Assembly: GCF_018128245.1 (NCBI RefSeq)
Contig: NZ_CP072378.1
Location: forward strand, 558,001 to 622,000
DNA: 64,000 nucleotides
Direction of reading: 5' to 3'
From: Leptotrichia sp. oral taxon 221
GTDB lineage: Bacteria > Fusobacteriota > Fusobacteriia > Fusobacteriales > Leptotrichiaceae
This document shows positions 18,123-27,090 of the stretch, in pieces; position 1 is the first letter of the stretch; each line of letters starts with the position of its first letter. The position numbers and the translations under genes were made by a program. The notes beneath the pieces were generated by a model that was given only the letters and a program-made list of their open reading frames with translations, was not told the DNA's origin and made no database searches.

Positions 18123-18139
18123 TTTGTAGGATAAAAAAG

Positions 18140-18145
18140 TATAAT
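18140..18145 (+). promoter_or_regulatory. Possible -10 box before topA
   Basis: TATAAT lies 25 bases before the topA start, in the 48-base gap after dprA. No convincing -35 is present, so this may be a weak internal promoter. Confidence 0.35.
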
Positions 18146-18170
18146 AGAAAGAAATATTGAGGTGATAAAC

Positions 18171-20618
18171 TTGGCGAAAAAACTTGTAATAGTAGAGTCG
18201 CCTTCTAAGGCTAAAACTATTGAAAAAATATTAGGTAGAAATTATGAAGTGACGGCATCTTATGGGCATGTGATTGATTTGCCAAAAACGAAAATAGGAA
18301 TAGATGTTGATAATAATTTTGAGCCTAAATACCAAGTGATTAAAGGGAAAGGTGAGCTTTTAAAGAAATTGAAGGAAAAATCTAAAAAGGCTCCTACCGT
18401 GTATCTGGCATCCGATCAGGATAGAGAAGGAGAGGCTATTGCTTGGCATATATCAAATTATATAAAACAACCTGATAAAATTAAAAGAATTGAATTTAAC
18501 GAGATAACTAAAACAGCAATTAATAATGCAATAAAAAATCCAAGAAATATTAATGAAAATCTGGTAAATGCACAACAAGCGAGAAGATTACTAGATAGAA
18601 TAGTGGGTTATAAAATAAGTCCATTACTTTGGCAAACGATAAATAGAAATGCTAGTGCTGGTCGTGTTCAGTCTGTTGCATTAAAATTGATTTGTGACTT
18701 GGAAGATGAAATAAAAAGTTTTGTTCCAAAAAAATATTGGGAAGTGAACGCAGTTTTAAAAAATGATATAAAACTGAATCTTGTTGAAATTTTAAAGGAG
18801 AAAGTTGATAAAATTTTCGACGAAGAAGTAGTAAAAAAATTGAAAAAAGATTTAGAAAATGAAAGTTTGACGTTGGATAAAATTGAGATTAAGAAAAAAA
18901 GTCAAAGACCACCGTTAGTTTTTAAAACGAGTACATTGCAACAATTGGCTTCCTCATATTTAGGATTTGGTGCGAAAAAAACAATGAGCGTAGCACAGCA
19001 ATTGTATGAAGGGCTTGTGATAGATGGCGAAAATAAAGGGTTAATTACATATATGAGAACGGATTCTACGAGAGTTTCTGTAGATGCAATGAATATGGCT
19101 AAAGATTATATAACTAAAAATTTTGGAAAACAGTATGTTGGAAATTATGTTGTGAAAAAATCTAAAGGGAATATTCAAGATGCACATGAAGGAATAAGAC
19201 CGTCGTATATTAAGTTAGAACCTGATAAAATAAAAAACAATTTGACAAATGATCAGTATAAGTTATATAAATTGATATGGGATAGATTTTTGGTTTCGCA
19301 ATTTGCAGCTATGAAGTATGAACAAATGAAGATAGAAGCTGTAAATGGCGATTATAGATTTAGAGGGACAATAAATAAAGTACTTTTTGATGGATATTAC
19401 AAGATTTTTAAAGATGAAGATGAGATAAAGACTGAAGATTTTCCAGAAATGAAAGAGGGAGATGTTTATCCAATTGAGCAGTTAAATATTCAGGAAGGAA
19501 TAACAAAAGCTCCAGCGAGATTTTCTGAAGCAACTTTAGTAAAAAAATTGGAGGCAGAAGGAATTGGGCGTCCGTCGACGTATGCTTCTATTGTTGAGAC
19601 TTTGAAGGCTAGAGAGTATGTTGAAATTATTGAGAAAAGATTTTATCCGACAAATTTAGGATATGAAGTGAAAGATGAACTTGAAAAACATTTTAAAGAT
19701 ATCATGAATGTTAAATTTACAGCGAATATGGAAGAAAAATTAGATGAAGTTGAAGAAGGTAGCATTGAGTGGGTCCAGCTGTTAAGAGAGTTTTATGATG
19801 CGTTGGAAAAAAATATAGAAGTTTATGAAAAAGAAATAGAAGAAATTCAAAATAGAAGGATTGTTTCTGACGTAATGGATTCTAGTGGTAATCCGATGGT
19901 ATTAAAAACTGGAATTTTTGGAAAATATTTAATTTCGGAAACTAATTCTAATGAAAAAATAACATTGAAAGGAATTCAAGTTGATCCAAAACAAATTGAA
20001 GAGGGTAAAATCACTGTAAAAAAAGAAGTTGAGGAAACCCAAAAGAAAAAGAAAGGAATTCCAACAGACTTCTTTACTGAGAACAATAAAAGATATTTGC
20101 TGAAAACTGGAAGATATGGAGAATATCTTGAAAGTGAAGATTATGAAAATGATGAAAAGAGAATGGCGTTACCATTACCTTTGAAACAGAAGTATAAAAA
20201 AGATACGCTTATTGAAATAGACGGTGTTTTACAAATAAAAAATGAGTTGGAAAAGATTTTGGAAGAAGACAAGAAAATAATAGAAGAAGCTGGAGTTTGT
20301 GAGTTTTGTGGACGACCTTATGAGATTAAAAATGGACGTTTTGGAAAATTTTTGGCGTGTACTGGGTATCCAGAATGTAAAACGATAAAAAATATAAAAA
20401 CTGGGAAAGTTACTAGAACAGTAGATGATGGTGAGGATGAAAGTTCAAAAAAAGGTAAGGCTACTAAAAAGACTACTAAATCTACTAAATCTGCTAAAAG
20501 TAAGGCAAAAACAACAAAAGCTAAAAAAACTACAAAATCAAAAACAACATCGACTAAAACTAAAACAACAAAAACTACAAGGAAAAAGAAAACTAGTTCT
20601 GATTCTGATAGCGAATAG
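18171..20618 (+). CDS. topA: DNA topoisomerase I (type IA)
   Basis: An 815-residue enzyme that relaxes negative supercoils. Order: TOPRIM domain (LVIVESPSKAKTIEKIL; acidic motif in SDQDREGEAI), type IA core with catalytic Tyr294 in ITYMRTDSTRVS, then one clear four-cysteine zinc ribbon (CEFC..CTGYPEC), and a tail of about 55 residues made almost only of Lys, Thr and Ser. I chose TTG 18171 because GAGGTGA (18159-18165) lies just before it and MAKKLVIVESP is the canonical start; GTG 18162 overlaps the ribosome site. The basic tail presumably aids DNA binding. Confidence 0.97.
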   Translation: MAKKLVIVESPSKAKTIEKILGRNYEVTASYGHVIDLPKTKIGIDVDNNFEPKYQVIKGKGELLKKLKEKSKKAPTVYLASDQDREGEAIAWHISNYIKQPDKIKRIEFNEITKTAINNAIKNPRNINENLVNAQQARRLLDRIVGYKISPLLWQTINRNASAGRVQSVALKLICDLEDEIKSFVPKKYWEVNAVLKNDIKLNLVEILKEKVDKIFDEEVVKKLKKDLENESLTLDKIEIKKKSQRPPLVFKTSTLQQLASSYLGFGAKKTMSVAQQLYEGLVIDGENKGLITYMRTDSTRVSVDAMNMAKDYITKNFGKQYVGNYVVKKSKGNIQDAHEGIRPSYIKLEPDKIKNNLTNDQYKLYKLIWDRFLVSQFAAMKYEQMKIEAVNGDYRFRGTINKVLFDGYYKIFKDEDEIKTEDFPEMKEGDVYPIEQLNIQEGITKAPARFSEATLVKKLEAEGIGRPSTYASIVETLKAREYVEIIEKRFYPTNLGYEVKDELEKHFKDIMNVKFTANMEEKLDEVEEGSIEWVQLLREFYDALEKNIEVYEKEIEEIQNRRIVSDVMDSSGNPMVLKTGIFGKYLISETNSNEKITLKGIQVDPKQIEEGKITVKKEVEETQKKKKGIPTDFFTENNKRYLLKTGRYGEYLESEDYENDEKRMALPLPLKQKYKKDTLIEIDGVLQIKNELEKILEEDKKIIEEAGVCEFCGRPYEIKNGRFGKFLACTGYPECKTIKNIKTGKVTRTVDDGEDESSKKGKATKKTTKSTKSAKSKAKTTKAKKTTKSKTTSTKTKTTKTTRKKKTSSDSDSE

Positions 20619-20629
20619 AGAGGTTTTGT

Positions 20630-21631
20630 ATGGATAGTTCTAAAGATAAGAAAAAAAATGAAGAAATTTTAGAAGAAACCTATGAAAATTACAAAGATAT
20701 AGAAAATCTTATGTTTTTTGTTGATAAATATTTATATTATGAGGAAGTTATTTTAGGAAAAAGTTCTAATACAATAAGAAGCTACAGAAGAGATATATTG
20801 CAGTTTATGGAATATATTGATGAATATGAGGAAATAAGGACTTTTGAAGATGTGGAAATGCTGACAATTAGATCGTTTATTGCGTATTTGAATTCTGATG
20901 AAAGATTGAAAAAAAAGAAGAATGCTAAAGTCGTTTCAAAAAGAAGTATTAATAGAAAAATTTCAGCATTGAGGACGTTTTTTAAGTATTTACAAGAGAA
21001 AAAAGTTATTCAAACGAATAAAGTAATGTATGTGAATATGCCAAAGTTTGAGAAGGAATTGCCGAATGTATTGAGTAAAGATGACTTGAATAAGATGAGA
21101 AGTGTCATTAATACTGAAAAAATTACGGGAATTCGTGATAGATTGATAATAGAATTACTTTATTCGAGTGGAATTCGTGCTAGTGAGTTGATAAATTTGA
21201 ATGAGTATGTGATTGATTTTAATGAGCGAGAAATGAGAATTGTTGGAAAAGGTGACAAAGAGAGAATTACTTTTTTTAGTCGGAATGCAAAAAAATGGTT
21301 GGAAAAGTATATTGAAGAGAAAAAGAAAGAGTATAAAAACTATAGTAAAGAAATTTTAATTACAAATAGCAAAGGGAAAAAACTGACAACTCGTTCTTTA
21401 CGACGTCTCATTTCAAACCATGCAACTGAAGCAGGGTTACAAAAAGAAGTGACACCTCATGTATTTAGACATTCATTTGCAACAGAACTTTTGAATAATG
21501 GTGTGGATATTAGATATTTGCAAGAGTTGTTGGGACATAGCAGTATTTCGACAACGCAAGTGTACACGCATGTGAGTAAATCTTTCTTGAGAAGTATCTA
21601 CATGAGTACTCATCCATTCGCAAATGAATAG
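20630..21631 (+). CDS. xerC: Tyrosine recombinase XerC/XerD-like
   Basis: A 333-residue tyrosine recombinase: SAM-like N-domain (EEVILGKSSNTIRSYRRDIL) and catalytic domain with Arg183 (SGIRASEL), Lys in GKGDKER, HVFRHSFATELL, LGHSSISTTQVYTHVS and nucleophile Tyr312. Such proteins resolve chromosome dimers at dif. Position 11 bases after topA matches the topA-xerC (codV) order of low-GC bacteria, which is why I prefer XerC over XerD. An extra acidic or lysine-rich stretch of about 25 residues precedes the usual start. Confidence 0.9.
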   Translation: MDSSKDKKKNEEILEETYENYKDIENLMFFVDKYLYYEEVILGKSSNTIRSYRRDILQFMEYIDEYEEIRTFEDVEMLTIRSFIAYLNSDERLKKKKNAKVVSKRSINRKISALRTFFKYLQEKKVIQTNKVMYVNMPKFEKELPNVLSKDDLNKMRSVINTEKITGIRDRLIIELLYSSGIRASELINLNEYVIDFNEREMRIVGKGDKERITFFSRNAKKWLEKYIEEKKKEYKNYSKEILITNSKGKKLTTRSLRRLISNHATEAGLQKEVTPHVFRHSFATELLNNGVDIRYLQELLGHSSISTTQVYTHVSKSFLRSIYMSTHPFANE

Positions 21632-21658
21632 AAGAGTTAAATTTATTAAGGAGAAAAA

Positions 21659-22771
21659 ATGTTAAAAAAGAAATGTATAGGCTGTGGTGTTGAACTACAG
21701 TTTGAAGATAAGACAAAAGAAGGGTATGTTCCAGAAGAAAAATTTGTTACTGAAGAAAATTTGCTTTGTCAAAGATGTTTTAAAATAAAAAATTATGGAC
21801 AAAATTTAGAGCATAGTTTTGATAAAGAAGATTACTTGAAGGAAGTAACGGAGAATGTAAAAAAATCAGATGTGATAATACCGATTTTTGATATAATTGA
21901 TTTTGAAGGTTCGTTTACTGAAGAAATTTTGGATTATTTGAGAGATTATCGTTCTATAGTTGTGATTAATAAAATTGATTTATTGCCAGATTTTGTTCAT
22001 CCGACAGAAATTGCGAATTGGGTAAAACGAAGATTGGCAGAGGAAGATATTGTTCCAGATGACATTGCATTTGTGAGTGCGAAAAATAAATATGGAGTTA
22101 ATGGAATTATTAGAAAAATAAAGACATTATTTCCTAATAAAAAGGTTAAAGCTACTGTTTTAGGTGTTTCAAATGTTGGAAAATCTTCAGTAATTAATTT
22201 GCTATTGGGAAATAAAAGAATTACAACTTCCAAATATTCTGGAACAACGTTAAAATCGATTAATAATAAAATTCCGAATACGGAGATAACAATAATTGAT
22301 ACGCCAGGATTAATACCAGATGGTAGAATTTCTGATTTAATAAAAGTGGAAACTGGGTTGAAATTGGTTCCAGCTGGTGAAATTTCCAGAAAAACATTTA
22401 AATTAGATGCAGGACAAGTATTTATGTTTGATGTTTTCTGTAGATTTAAGATATTGGAAACTGGTTCTGATACAAAGCCAATATTTTCAGCGTATTCTTC
22501 AAAAGATGTAAAATATCATACAACTAGAGAGGAAAGAGTTCAAGAGTTGATTGATAAAGGATTTTTTAAGATCTTGAATGGATACGAGAGAGAAATGTAT
22601 TTTCAAAATGAATTTTATACACAAGTGATTGAATTGGAAGAAAATGAAGAATTGGCGATTGCTGGATTAGGCTGGATAAATGTAAAAAGAGGTCCATTAA
22701 AAATTGAGTTAACAGCACCAAAAGATGTAAAAATTGTTGTTAGACCAGGAATTTTTAAGGCTAAAAAATAA
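21659..22771 (+). CDS. yqeH: Ribosome biogenesis GTPase YqeH
   Basis: A 370-residue circularly permuted GTPase needed for 30S assembly in Bacillus. It begins with a zinc finger (CIGCG, then CQRCFKIKNYG), then G4 NKIDLLP, G5 VSAKNKYG, G1 GVSNVGKSSVINLL, G3 DTPG, in the permuted G4-G5-G1-G3 order, followed by a C-terminal RNA-binding domain. Length is typical. It sits 28 bases after xerC. Confidence 0.95.
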   Translation: MLKKKCIGCGVELQFEDKTKEGYVPEEKFVTEENLLCQRCFKIKNYGQNLEHSFDKEDYLKEVTENVKKSDVIIPIFDIIDFEGSFTEEILDYLRDYRSIVVINKIDLLPDFVHPTEIANWVKRRLAEEDIVPDDIAFVSAKNKYGVNGIIRKIKTLFPNKKVKATVLGVSNVGKSSVINLLLGNKRITTSKYSGTTLKSINNKIPNTEITIIDTPGLIPDGRISDLIKVETGLKLVPAGEISRKTFKLDAGQVFMFDVFCRFKILETGSDTKPIFSAYSSKDVKYHTTREERVQELIDKGFFKILNGYEREMYFQNEFYTQVIELEENEELAIAGLGWINVKRGPLKIELTAPKDVKIVVRPGIFKAKK

Positions 22772-22792
22772 ATAAATGGAGTAAATTGAGAT

Positions 22793-23260
22793 ATGAGTTA
22801 TGACAATAATGTTTCAACAAAGAAAAAAATAAAAAAAATAGTAAATGGAATTATTTCTATGGCTATTGTGATTATAATTTCAGGAATTGTAGTTTTGAAT
22901 ATGTATGCTACGAAAGTAAATAAATTAAAGGAAGCAGATATTAAAGTAGAAACTATAAAATTGGAAAATGCTATAAAAGATTATAAATCGAGAACAGGTT
23001 CATTTCCAGCATTAAAGGGAAATGAAAACAATTTAAAAGCATTAAAAAGTACTGATAATTTATATGATTTTGCGATATTGTATGGAGAGAATAAACTTTA
23101 TGAAATACCAGAAAATTTAGTAAAAAATGTTGTGAGAACGAATAAAATTGTTGAAAAGCAAGATAATACTGGTGGTTGGGTTTATGATCAAATGAAGGGT
23201 GAAATAAAACCTAATATTGAAATCGGGAAACCAAGTAAACCTAAAAAACAAAAAAAATAA
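22793..23260 (+). CDS. Membrane-anchored pseudopilin-like protein of unknown function
   Basis: A 155-residue protein with a basic N-terminus, one membrane helix (residues 18-40, GIISMAIVIIISGIVVLNMY), then an alpha segment and LENAIKDYKSRTGSFPALKG, and GGWVYDQMKGEIKPN before a Lys/Pro tail. The last two motifs resemble the globular part of type II/IV pseudopilins (GspG-like). The prepilin peptidase site with Glu+5 is absent, and no secretion genes are nearby, so it is probably a non-processed membrane protein with a pilin-like domain. It lies between yqeH and walJ with short gaps. Confidence 0.6.
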   Translation: MSYDNNVSTKKKIKKIVNGIISMAIVIIISGIVVLNMYATKVNKLKEADIKVETIKLENAIKDYKSRTGSFPALKGNENNLKALKSTDNLYDFAILYGENKLYEIPENLVKNVVRTNKIVEKQDNTGGWVYDQMKGEIKPNIEIGKPSKPKKQKK

Positions 23261-23293
23261 ATTAAAAAGTAAAGAAAGTTGGAGATAGAAAAA

Positions 23294-24067
23294 ATGAAGT
23301 TTTCGAGCTTAGGAAGTGGGAGCAGTGGAAATTCTAGCTTTGTTCAAATGGGGAGTAAAAAATTTTTGATTGATGCTGGTTTTAGTGGGAAAAAAATTTC
23401 TGAAAAATTGAATAATATTAAAGTTAGGCCAGAAGATATTAATGGGATTTTTGTTACTCATGAGCATAGCGATCATATACAAGGATTAGGGATTGTTTCT
23501 CGAAGATACGATATTCCGATATATATTCACGAGGTAACGTATAGAGAAGTGCAAGAGAAAATTGGTAAAATAGATCCAAAAAATCTTAATTTTATTAAAG
23601 GTGATAAGACAATTATTGGAGATTGTGTTATTAATAATTTTGAGGTAATGCACGATGCTGTAAAGTGTTTGGGATACACGTTTGAATATGAGGATAAAAA
23701 ATTATCGTATGCAAGTGATGTTGGATGTGTCAATAATATAATCAAGGAGAACTTGAAAAATAGTGATGTAATCGTATTAGAAAGCAATTATGATTATAAT
23801 ATGTTAATGACAGGGCCTTATCATTGGGAATTGAAAAATCGTGTAAAAGGACGAAATGGACATTTATCAAACTCTGAAGCATCGAAATTAATTGCACAAG
23901 TTCTATGTAAAAAATTAAAAAAGATTTATTTAATGCATATTAGTAAAGACAACAATACCCCAGAATTAGCGTACAATTCGCTATATAGTATTTTAGAGCG
24001 TGAAAATAAAGAGGATTTAGAAATTGAAATTATTACAGAAGAGCAAACTAAAATGTATAGTTTGTGA
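23294..24067 (+). CDS. MBL-fold metallohydrolase, WalJ/YycJ family
   Basis: A 257-residue metallo-beta-lactamase fold protein. Start MKFSSLGSGSSGNSSFVQ and metal motif FVTHEHSDHIQGL, later LSYASDVGC, VLESNYD and LMHISKDNNTPE, match the WalJ/YycJ exonuclease group linked to mismatch repair in Bacillus and Streptococcus. The function here is by family. ATG 23294 is preceded by GGAGAT with good spacing; the TTG 23279 frame extension overlaps that site. The UDG-like gene follows after 12 bases. Confidence 0.9.
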   Translation: MKFSSLGSGSSGNSSFVQMGSKKFLIDAGFSGKKISEKLNNIKVRPEDINGIFVTHEHSDHIQGLGIVSRRYDIPIYIHEVTYREVQEKIGKIDPKNLNFIKGDKTIIGDCVINNFEVMHDAVKCLGYTFEYEDKKLSYASDVGCVNNIIKENLKNSDVIVLESNYDYNMLMTGPYHWELKNRVKGRNGHLSNSEASKLIAQVLCKKLKKIYLMHISKDNNTPELAYNSLYSILERENKEDLEIEIITEEQTKMYSL

Positions 24068-24079
24068 GGAGTCAAGAAA

Positions 24080-24637
24080 ATGTGGAAAGATTTAGAAATA
24101 GAAGTCGATTTATGTAGCGATTGTAATTTAAGGAAAATTACGAAAAATTCAATTTTGGGAGAAGGCGATAGAGAAGCTTCGGTTATGATTTTATTGGATA
24201 GTATTAGCACTGAAGAAGATGATCAAAAGGAACTGTTGATAGATGAGAATGGTAAATATTTAAAAAAATTTTTTAAATTTGCGAAATTAGATATAAATAA
24301 ATGTTACCTTACAACTTTGACAAAATGTAGTGCACGTGGAGATATGGTCGATGGAAAATGTATTATGAAATGTAAAAATTTTTTGATTGCTCAAATTGCA
24401 TTAATTAATCCAGAATTTATTATAACAGTTGGAGATAGACCAACAAAGTTGCTTTTAAAAAATAAAGAAGATATTAGAATGTTGGTTGGGAATGCATACG
24501 AATATATTGGTGGTATAAAAGTTGTACCGATATATGATGTGCAATATTTATTGAGAGCAAGTGATAAGGAAAAATGGAAAGTGGTAAGAGTTTTGGAAGC
24601 AGTAGTAGATAGTATGAAAAAATTAATAAGTGATTAA
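24080..24637 (+). CDS. Fe-S uracil-DNA glycosylase-like protein, active-site motifs missing
   Basis: A 185-residue protein with the layout of family 4 UDGs: Cys12/Cys15 (CSDC), the GRAGK-like loop as ENGKYLKKFFKFAKLDIN, YLTTLTKC, Cys83 and Cys98, and ALINPEFIITVGDRPTKLLL. Cys83-x14-Cys98 plus Cys12-x2-Cys15 reproduce the 4Fe-4S ligand spacing. Motif A (GEAPG in active enzymes) reads LLDSIST and motif B (HPxxLL) reads YDVQYLL, so the catalytic and uracil-binding residues are absent. It may be an inactive DNA-binding or structural relative. It lies between walJ and ychF. Confidence 0.7.
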   Translation: MWKDLEIEVDLCSDCNLRKITKNSILGEGDREASVMILLDSISTEEDDQKELLIDENGKYLKKFFKFAKLDINKCYLTTLTKCSARGDMVDGKCIMKCKNFLIAQIALINPEFIITVGDRPTKLLLKNKEDIRMLVGNAYEYIGGIKVVPIYDVQYLLRASDKEKWKVVRVLEAVVDSMKKLISD

Positions 24638-24660
24638 AGATTAGAGTAAATAAAGAATAG

Positions 24661-24705
24661 AGAAAGGAGAGTATGATAAATATTTATTTATCATGCAAAA
24701 AATAA
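24661..24705 (+). promoter_or_regulatory. ychF: ychF translation initiation region with hairpin and ten-codon leader ORF
   Basis: AGAAAGGAG (24661-24669) is followed by a perfect inverted repeat ATGATAAATA/TATTTATCAT (24673-24694), then GCAAAAAATAA and ATG 24706. The same stretch encodes a ten-codon ORF (MINIYLSCKK, 24673-24705) whose TAA directly abuts the ychF ATG. Either the hairpin brings the Shine-Dalgarno near the start, or translation of the mini-ORF is coupled to ychF. Confidence 0.5.
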
Positions 24706-25809
24706 ATGATAGGAATAGGAATAGTAGGATTACCAAATGTAGGAAAATCGACATTGTTTAATGCGATTACAAAAACACAAAATGCAGAGGCAGCAAATTA
24801 TCCGTTTGCAACAATTGAGCCAAATGTAGGATTAGTTAGTGTGCCAGATCCAAGATTAGATAATTTGGCAAAAATAATAAATCCTCAAAGAACATTGGGA
24901 GCGACAGTTGAGTTTGTTGATATTGCTGGGCTTGTAAAAGGTGCTTCAAAAGGAGAAGGATTAGGGAATCAATTTTTATCAAATATAAGAAATACAGCGG
25001 CTATTTGTCAAGTTGTTAGATGTTTTGATGATGATAATATTATTCACGTTGAAGGAAGCGTTGATCCGATTAGAGACATTGAAACAATTAATGCAGAGTT
25101 GATTTTTTCTGATATGGATACAGTTGATAGAGCAATTCAAAAGAATCAAAAATTGGCAAGAGGTGGAAATGCTGAAGGTAAAGAATTATTGGCTGTATTA
25201 GAAAGATGTAAAGCTCATTTGGAAGAGTTCAAATTATTGAAAACATTGAATTTCACTCAAAGAGAAGAAGATTTGATTAGAGTTTATCAATTTTTAACAA
25301 TAAAACCAATGATGTTTGCAGCAAATATTTCTGAAGATGATTTGACTCAAGGAATTGAAAATGATTATGTTAAAAAAGTAAGAGAATTTGCAGCAGAACA
25401 TGATAGTGAAGTTGTAACTTTTTCGGCAAAAGTTGAAGCAGAATTGATTGAGATTGAAGATGAAGAAGAAAGACAAATGTTTATCGAAGAATTAGGAATT
25501 ACAGAACCTAGCTTAAACAGATTAATTAGAGGTGGTTTCAAATTATTAGGATTAATCACGTACTTTACAGCTGGAGAAAAAGAAGTAAGAGCTTGGACAA
25601 TAAAAAAAGGAACTCTTGCACCAAAAGCAGCTTCGGAAATTCATTCTGATATTGAAAAAGGATTCATAAGAGCAGAAGTTGTTTCATTCGACAAGTTTAT
25701 TGAGTATAATGGATGGGCAGGTTCTAAAGAAAAAGGAGCAATGCGTCTTGAAGGTAAAGAATATGTTGTAAATGATGGAGATGTAATGTTCTTTAGATTT
25801 AATGTATAA
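24706..25809 (+). CDS. ychF: Redox-regulated ATPase YchF (Obg family)
   Basis: A 367-residue OLA1/YchF P-loop protein, binding ATP rather than GTP. G1 is [15 protein letters not shown]3 [20 protein letters not shown], followed by a coiled coil and C-terminal TGS domain ([20 protein letters not shown]). YchF associates with the ribosome and stress responses; its exact role is not settled. The start ATG fits the canonical [11 protein letters not shown], and its initiation region is unusual. Confidence 0.97.
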   Translation: MIGIGIVGLPNVGKSTLFNAITKTQNAEAANYPFATIEPNVGLVSVPDPRLDNLAKIINPQRTLGATVEFVDIAGLVKGASKGEGLGNQFLSNIRNTAAICQVVRCFDDDNIIHVEGSVDPIRDIETINAELIFSDMDTVDRAIQKNQKLARGGNAEGKELLAVLERCKAHLEEFKLLKTLNFTQREEDLIRVYQFLTIKPMMFAANISEDDLTQGIENDYVKKVREFAAEHDSEVVTFSAKVEAELIEIEDEEERQMFIEELGITEPSLNRLIRGGFKLLGLITYFTAGEKEVRAWTIKKGTLAPKAASEIHSDIEKGFIRAEVVSFDKFIEYNGWAGSKEKGAMRLEGKEYVVNDGDVMFFRFNV

Positions 25810-25935
25810 TTTATACTCAAAACTATTTAAATTATGTAAATTTAAGGGTTAAGTAAAATAGTCATAGTTTTAGCGCTTAGTTTTAAAGTAGTTTTAGAAT
25901 AATAATAAATAAAAAAAGAAAATATTTTTAAATAA

Positions 25936-25984
25936 AAAATACGCCATTTTATTTGTGAAAAACATGAATAGTGGCGTATTTTAA
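25936..25984. terminator. Bidirectional terminator between ychF and the YiiX-like gene
   Basis: AAAATACGCCA pairs with TGGCGTATTTT, an 11-bp stem with a 24-base interior. A-rich and T-rich flanks on each side allow use from both convergent genes. Confidence 0.75.
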
Positions 25985-25989
25985 ATTAA

Positions 25990-26574
25990 TTATTCATATA
26001 AATCAATATTTTCTAAAAGTGGTGATTCTAAAATATCAAAAGGCATAACCATTCCTCCACCATTTGAATCCAAATCAACATTTCTTCCGACATCTATACC
26101 AGCTTTTTTAAATACGAGATAAACAAATTGTGAACAATAAAGTCGTTTATCAAAAGTTTTGTTAAAAGTAATTCCGTAAGGTTTTGTCAGAGTTTTATCA
26201 ATCTCTTTAAATAGTGCACTTCTAAAATCATCATCAATATTTTTTAAACGCATTACAGAAACTTGTCTGTTAATTGCTCGCCAAGAATAAATTGGACTTT
26301 CACTATAACCTATCGAATAGGAAGGAAATTCAACTATTTTCCTGTTTTCATTAATAATAGCTGCATGTCCCCACATTGAACGTAACGTAGGCTCTTTAGA
26401 TAAAATTAAAATATCTCCAGGTTTTAATTTATCAGATTTTTCAACTAATTCCTTAGTCGAATACCACTTGTAATTTGGAACAATAGACTGGCAAGAAATA
26501 GCCATTATCATCATTACAAGCAATAGAATAATTTTTTTTATCTTCGATTCTATATTTGGAAAACTATAAATCAT
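25990..26574 (-). CDS. YiiX/YebB-like permuted papain (NlpC/P60-type) lipoprotein
   Basis: A 194-residue protein with an N-terminal lipoprotein signal (KKIILLLVMMIMAISC, likely lipidated Cys28). The body carries LKPGDILIL, a histidine in WGHAAII and the cysteine in YCSQFVYLVFKKAGI, the catalytic pair of the permuted NlpC/P60 (DUF830, YiiX) cysteine hydrolases. Targets in this group include cell-wall peptides or lipids; the target here is unknown. It would sit on the outer face of the inner membrane or in the outer membrane. A good AGAAAGGAG precedes its ATG. Transcribed divergently from rplU. Confidence 0.82.
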   Translation of the reverse strand: MIYSFPNIESKIKKIILLLVMMIMAISCQSIVPNYKWYSTKELVEKSDKLKPGDILILSKEPTLRSMWGHAAIINENRKIVEFPSYSIGYSESPIYSWRAINRQVSVMRLKNIDDDFRSALFKEIDKTLTKPYGITFNKTFDKRLYCSQFVYLVFKKAGIDVGRNVDLDSNGGGMVMPFDILESPLLENIDLYE

Positions 26575-26605
26575 AAAAACTCCTTTCTAAAAGATAATAT
26601 GTTAC

Positions 26606-26611
26606 ATTATA
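26606..26611 (-). promoter_or_regulatory. -10 box of the YiiX-like lipoprotein gene
   Basis: On the minus strand TATAAT lies about 32 bases before the start codon; the -35 (TAGATT) is weak. Confidence 0.4.
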
Positions 26612-26657
26612 ACGAAAAGAAGAGAAAAAATCTAGTTTTTTTTAAAATTTTTTGAAG

Positions 26658-26686
26658 TTGACAAAAATTTAAAATTATAGTATAAT
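26658..26686 (+). promoter_or_regulatory. Promoter of rplU-prp-rpmA
   Basis: Consensus TTGACA 26658-26663 and TATAAT 26681-26686 with 17-base spacing. Confidence 0.9.
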
Positions 26687-26692
26687 AAATGA

Positions 26693-26757
26693 AGTACGCA
26701 TAGGTTGGGTGGCTAATACCTGCACTTAGCGATTTTAAAATTTTGGAGGTGAACAGA
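26693..26757 (+). promoter_or_regulatory. Short leader of rplU, possible L21-type leader RNA
   Basis: About 65 bases between the predicted transcription start and ATG. It holds AGGT-TGGGTGGCTAAT-ACCT (26703-26722) and flanking GC pairs, markedly more G/C-rich than its surroundings. L21 leaders exist upstream of rplU in other low-GC bacteria; identity is inferred from position. Confidence 0.35.
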
Positions 26758-27066
26758 ATGTTTGCAGTAATTAAAACAGGTGGAAAACAATATAAAGTTG
26801 AAGTTGGAACTGTATTAAAAGTTGAAAAATTAGCTGCTGAAGTAAATTCAGATGTTGAAATTAAAGAAGTTCTATTGGTGGGAGAAGGAGATAACGTTAA
26901 AGTTGGAACTCCAGTAGTAGAAGGAGCTACAGTTGTAGCAACAGTTAAAGAACACGGAAAAGGTGATAAAAAAATCAACTTTAAATATAACAAAAAAACT
27001 TATTATAGAAAAAAAGGACATAGACAATCATTCACAACTATTGAAGTTAAATCAATAAATGCGTAA
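26758..27066 (+). CDS. rplU: 50S ribosomal protein L21
   Basis: A 102-residue protein starting [20 protein letters not shown] and ending with [20 protein letters not shown], diagnostic of L21. TTGGAGGTG just before ATG 26758 fixes the start; an in-frame TTG 26743 is part of that site. It heads rplU-prp-rpmA. Confidence 0.98.
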   Translation: MFAVIKTGGKQYKVEVGTVLKVEKLAAEVNSDVEIKEVLLVGEGDNVKVGTPVVEGATVVATVKEHGKGDKKINFKYNKKTYYRKKGHRQSFTTIEVKSINA

Positions 27067-27090
27067 TAATTGAGAAATGTCGTGATTTGA

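Noticed and set aside
20425-20637. Lys/Gln-rich 70-codon ORF in another frame of topA
   Set aside because: It is a shadow of the Thr/Lys/Ser-rich tail of topoisomerase I, with no ribosome site of its own.
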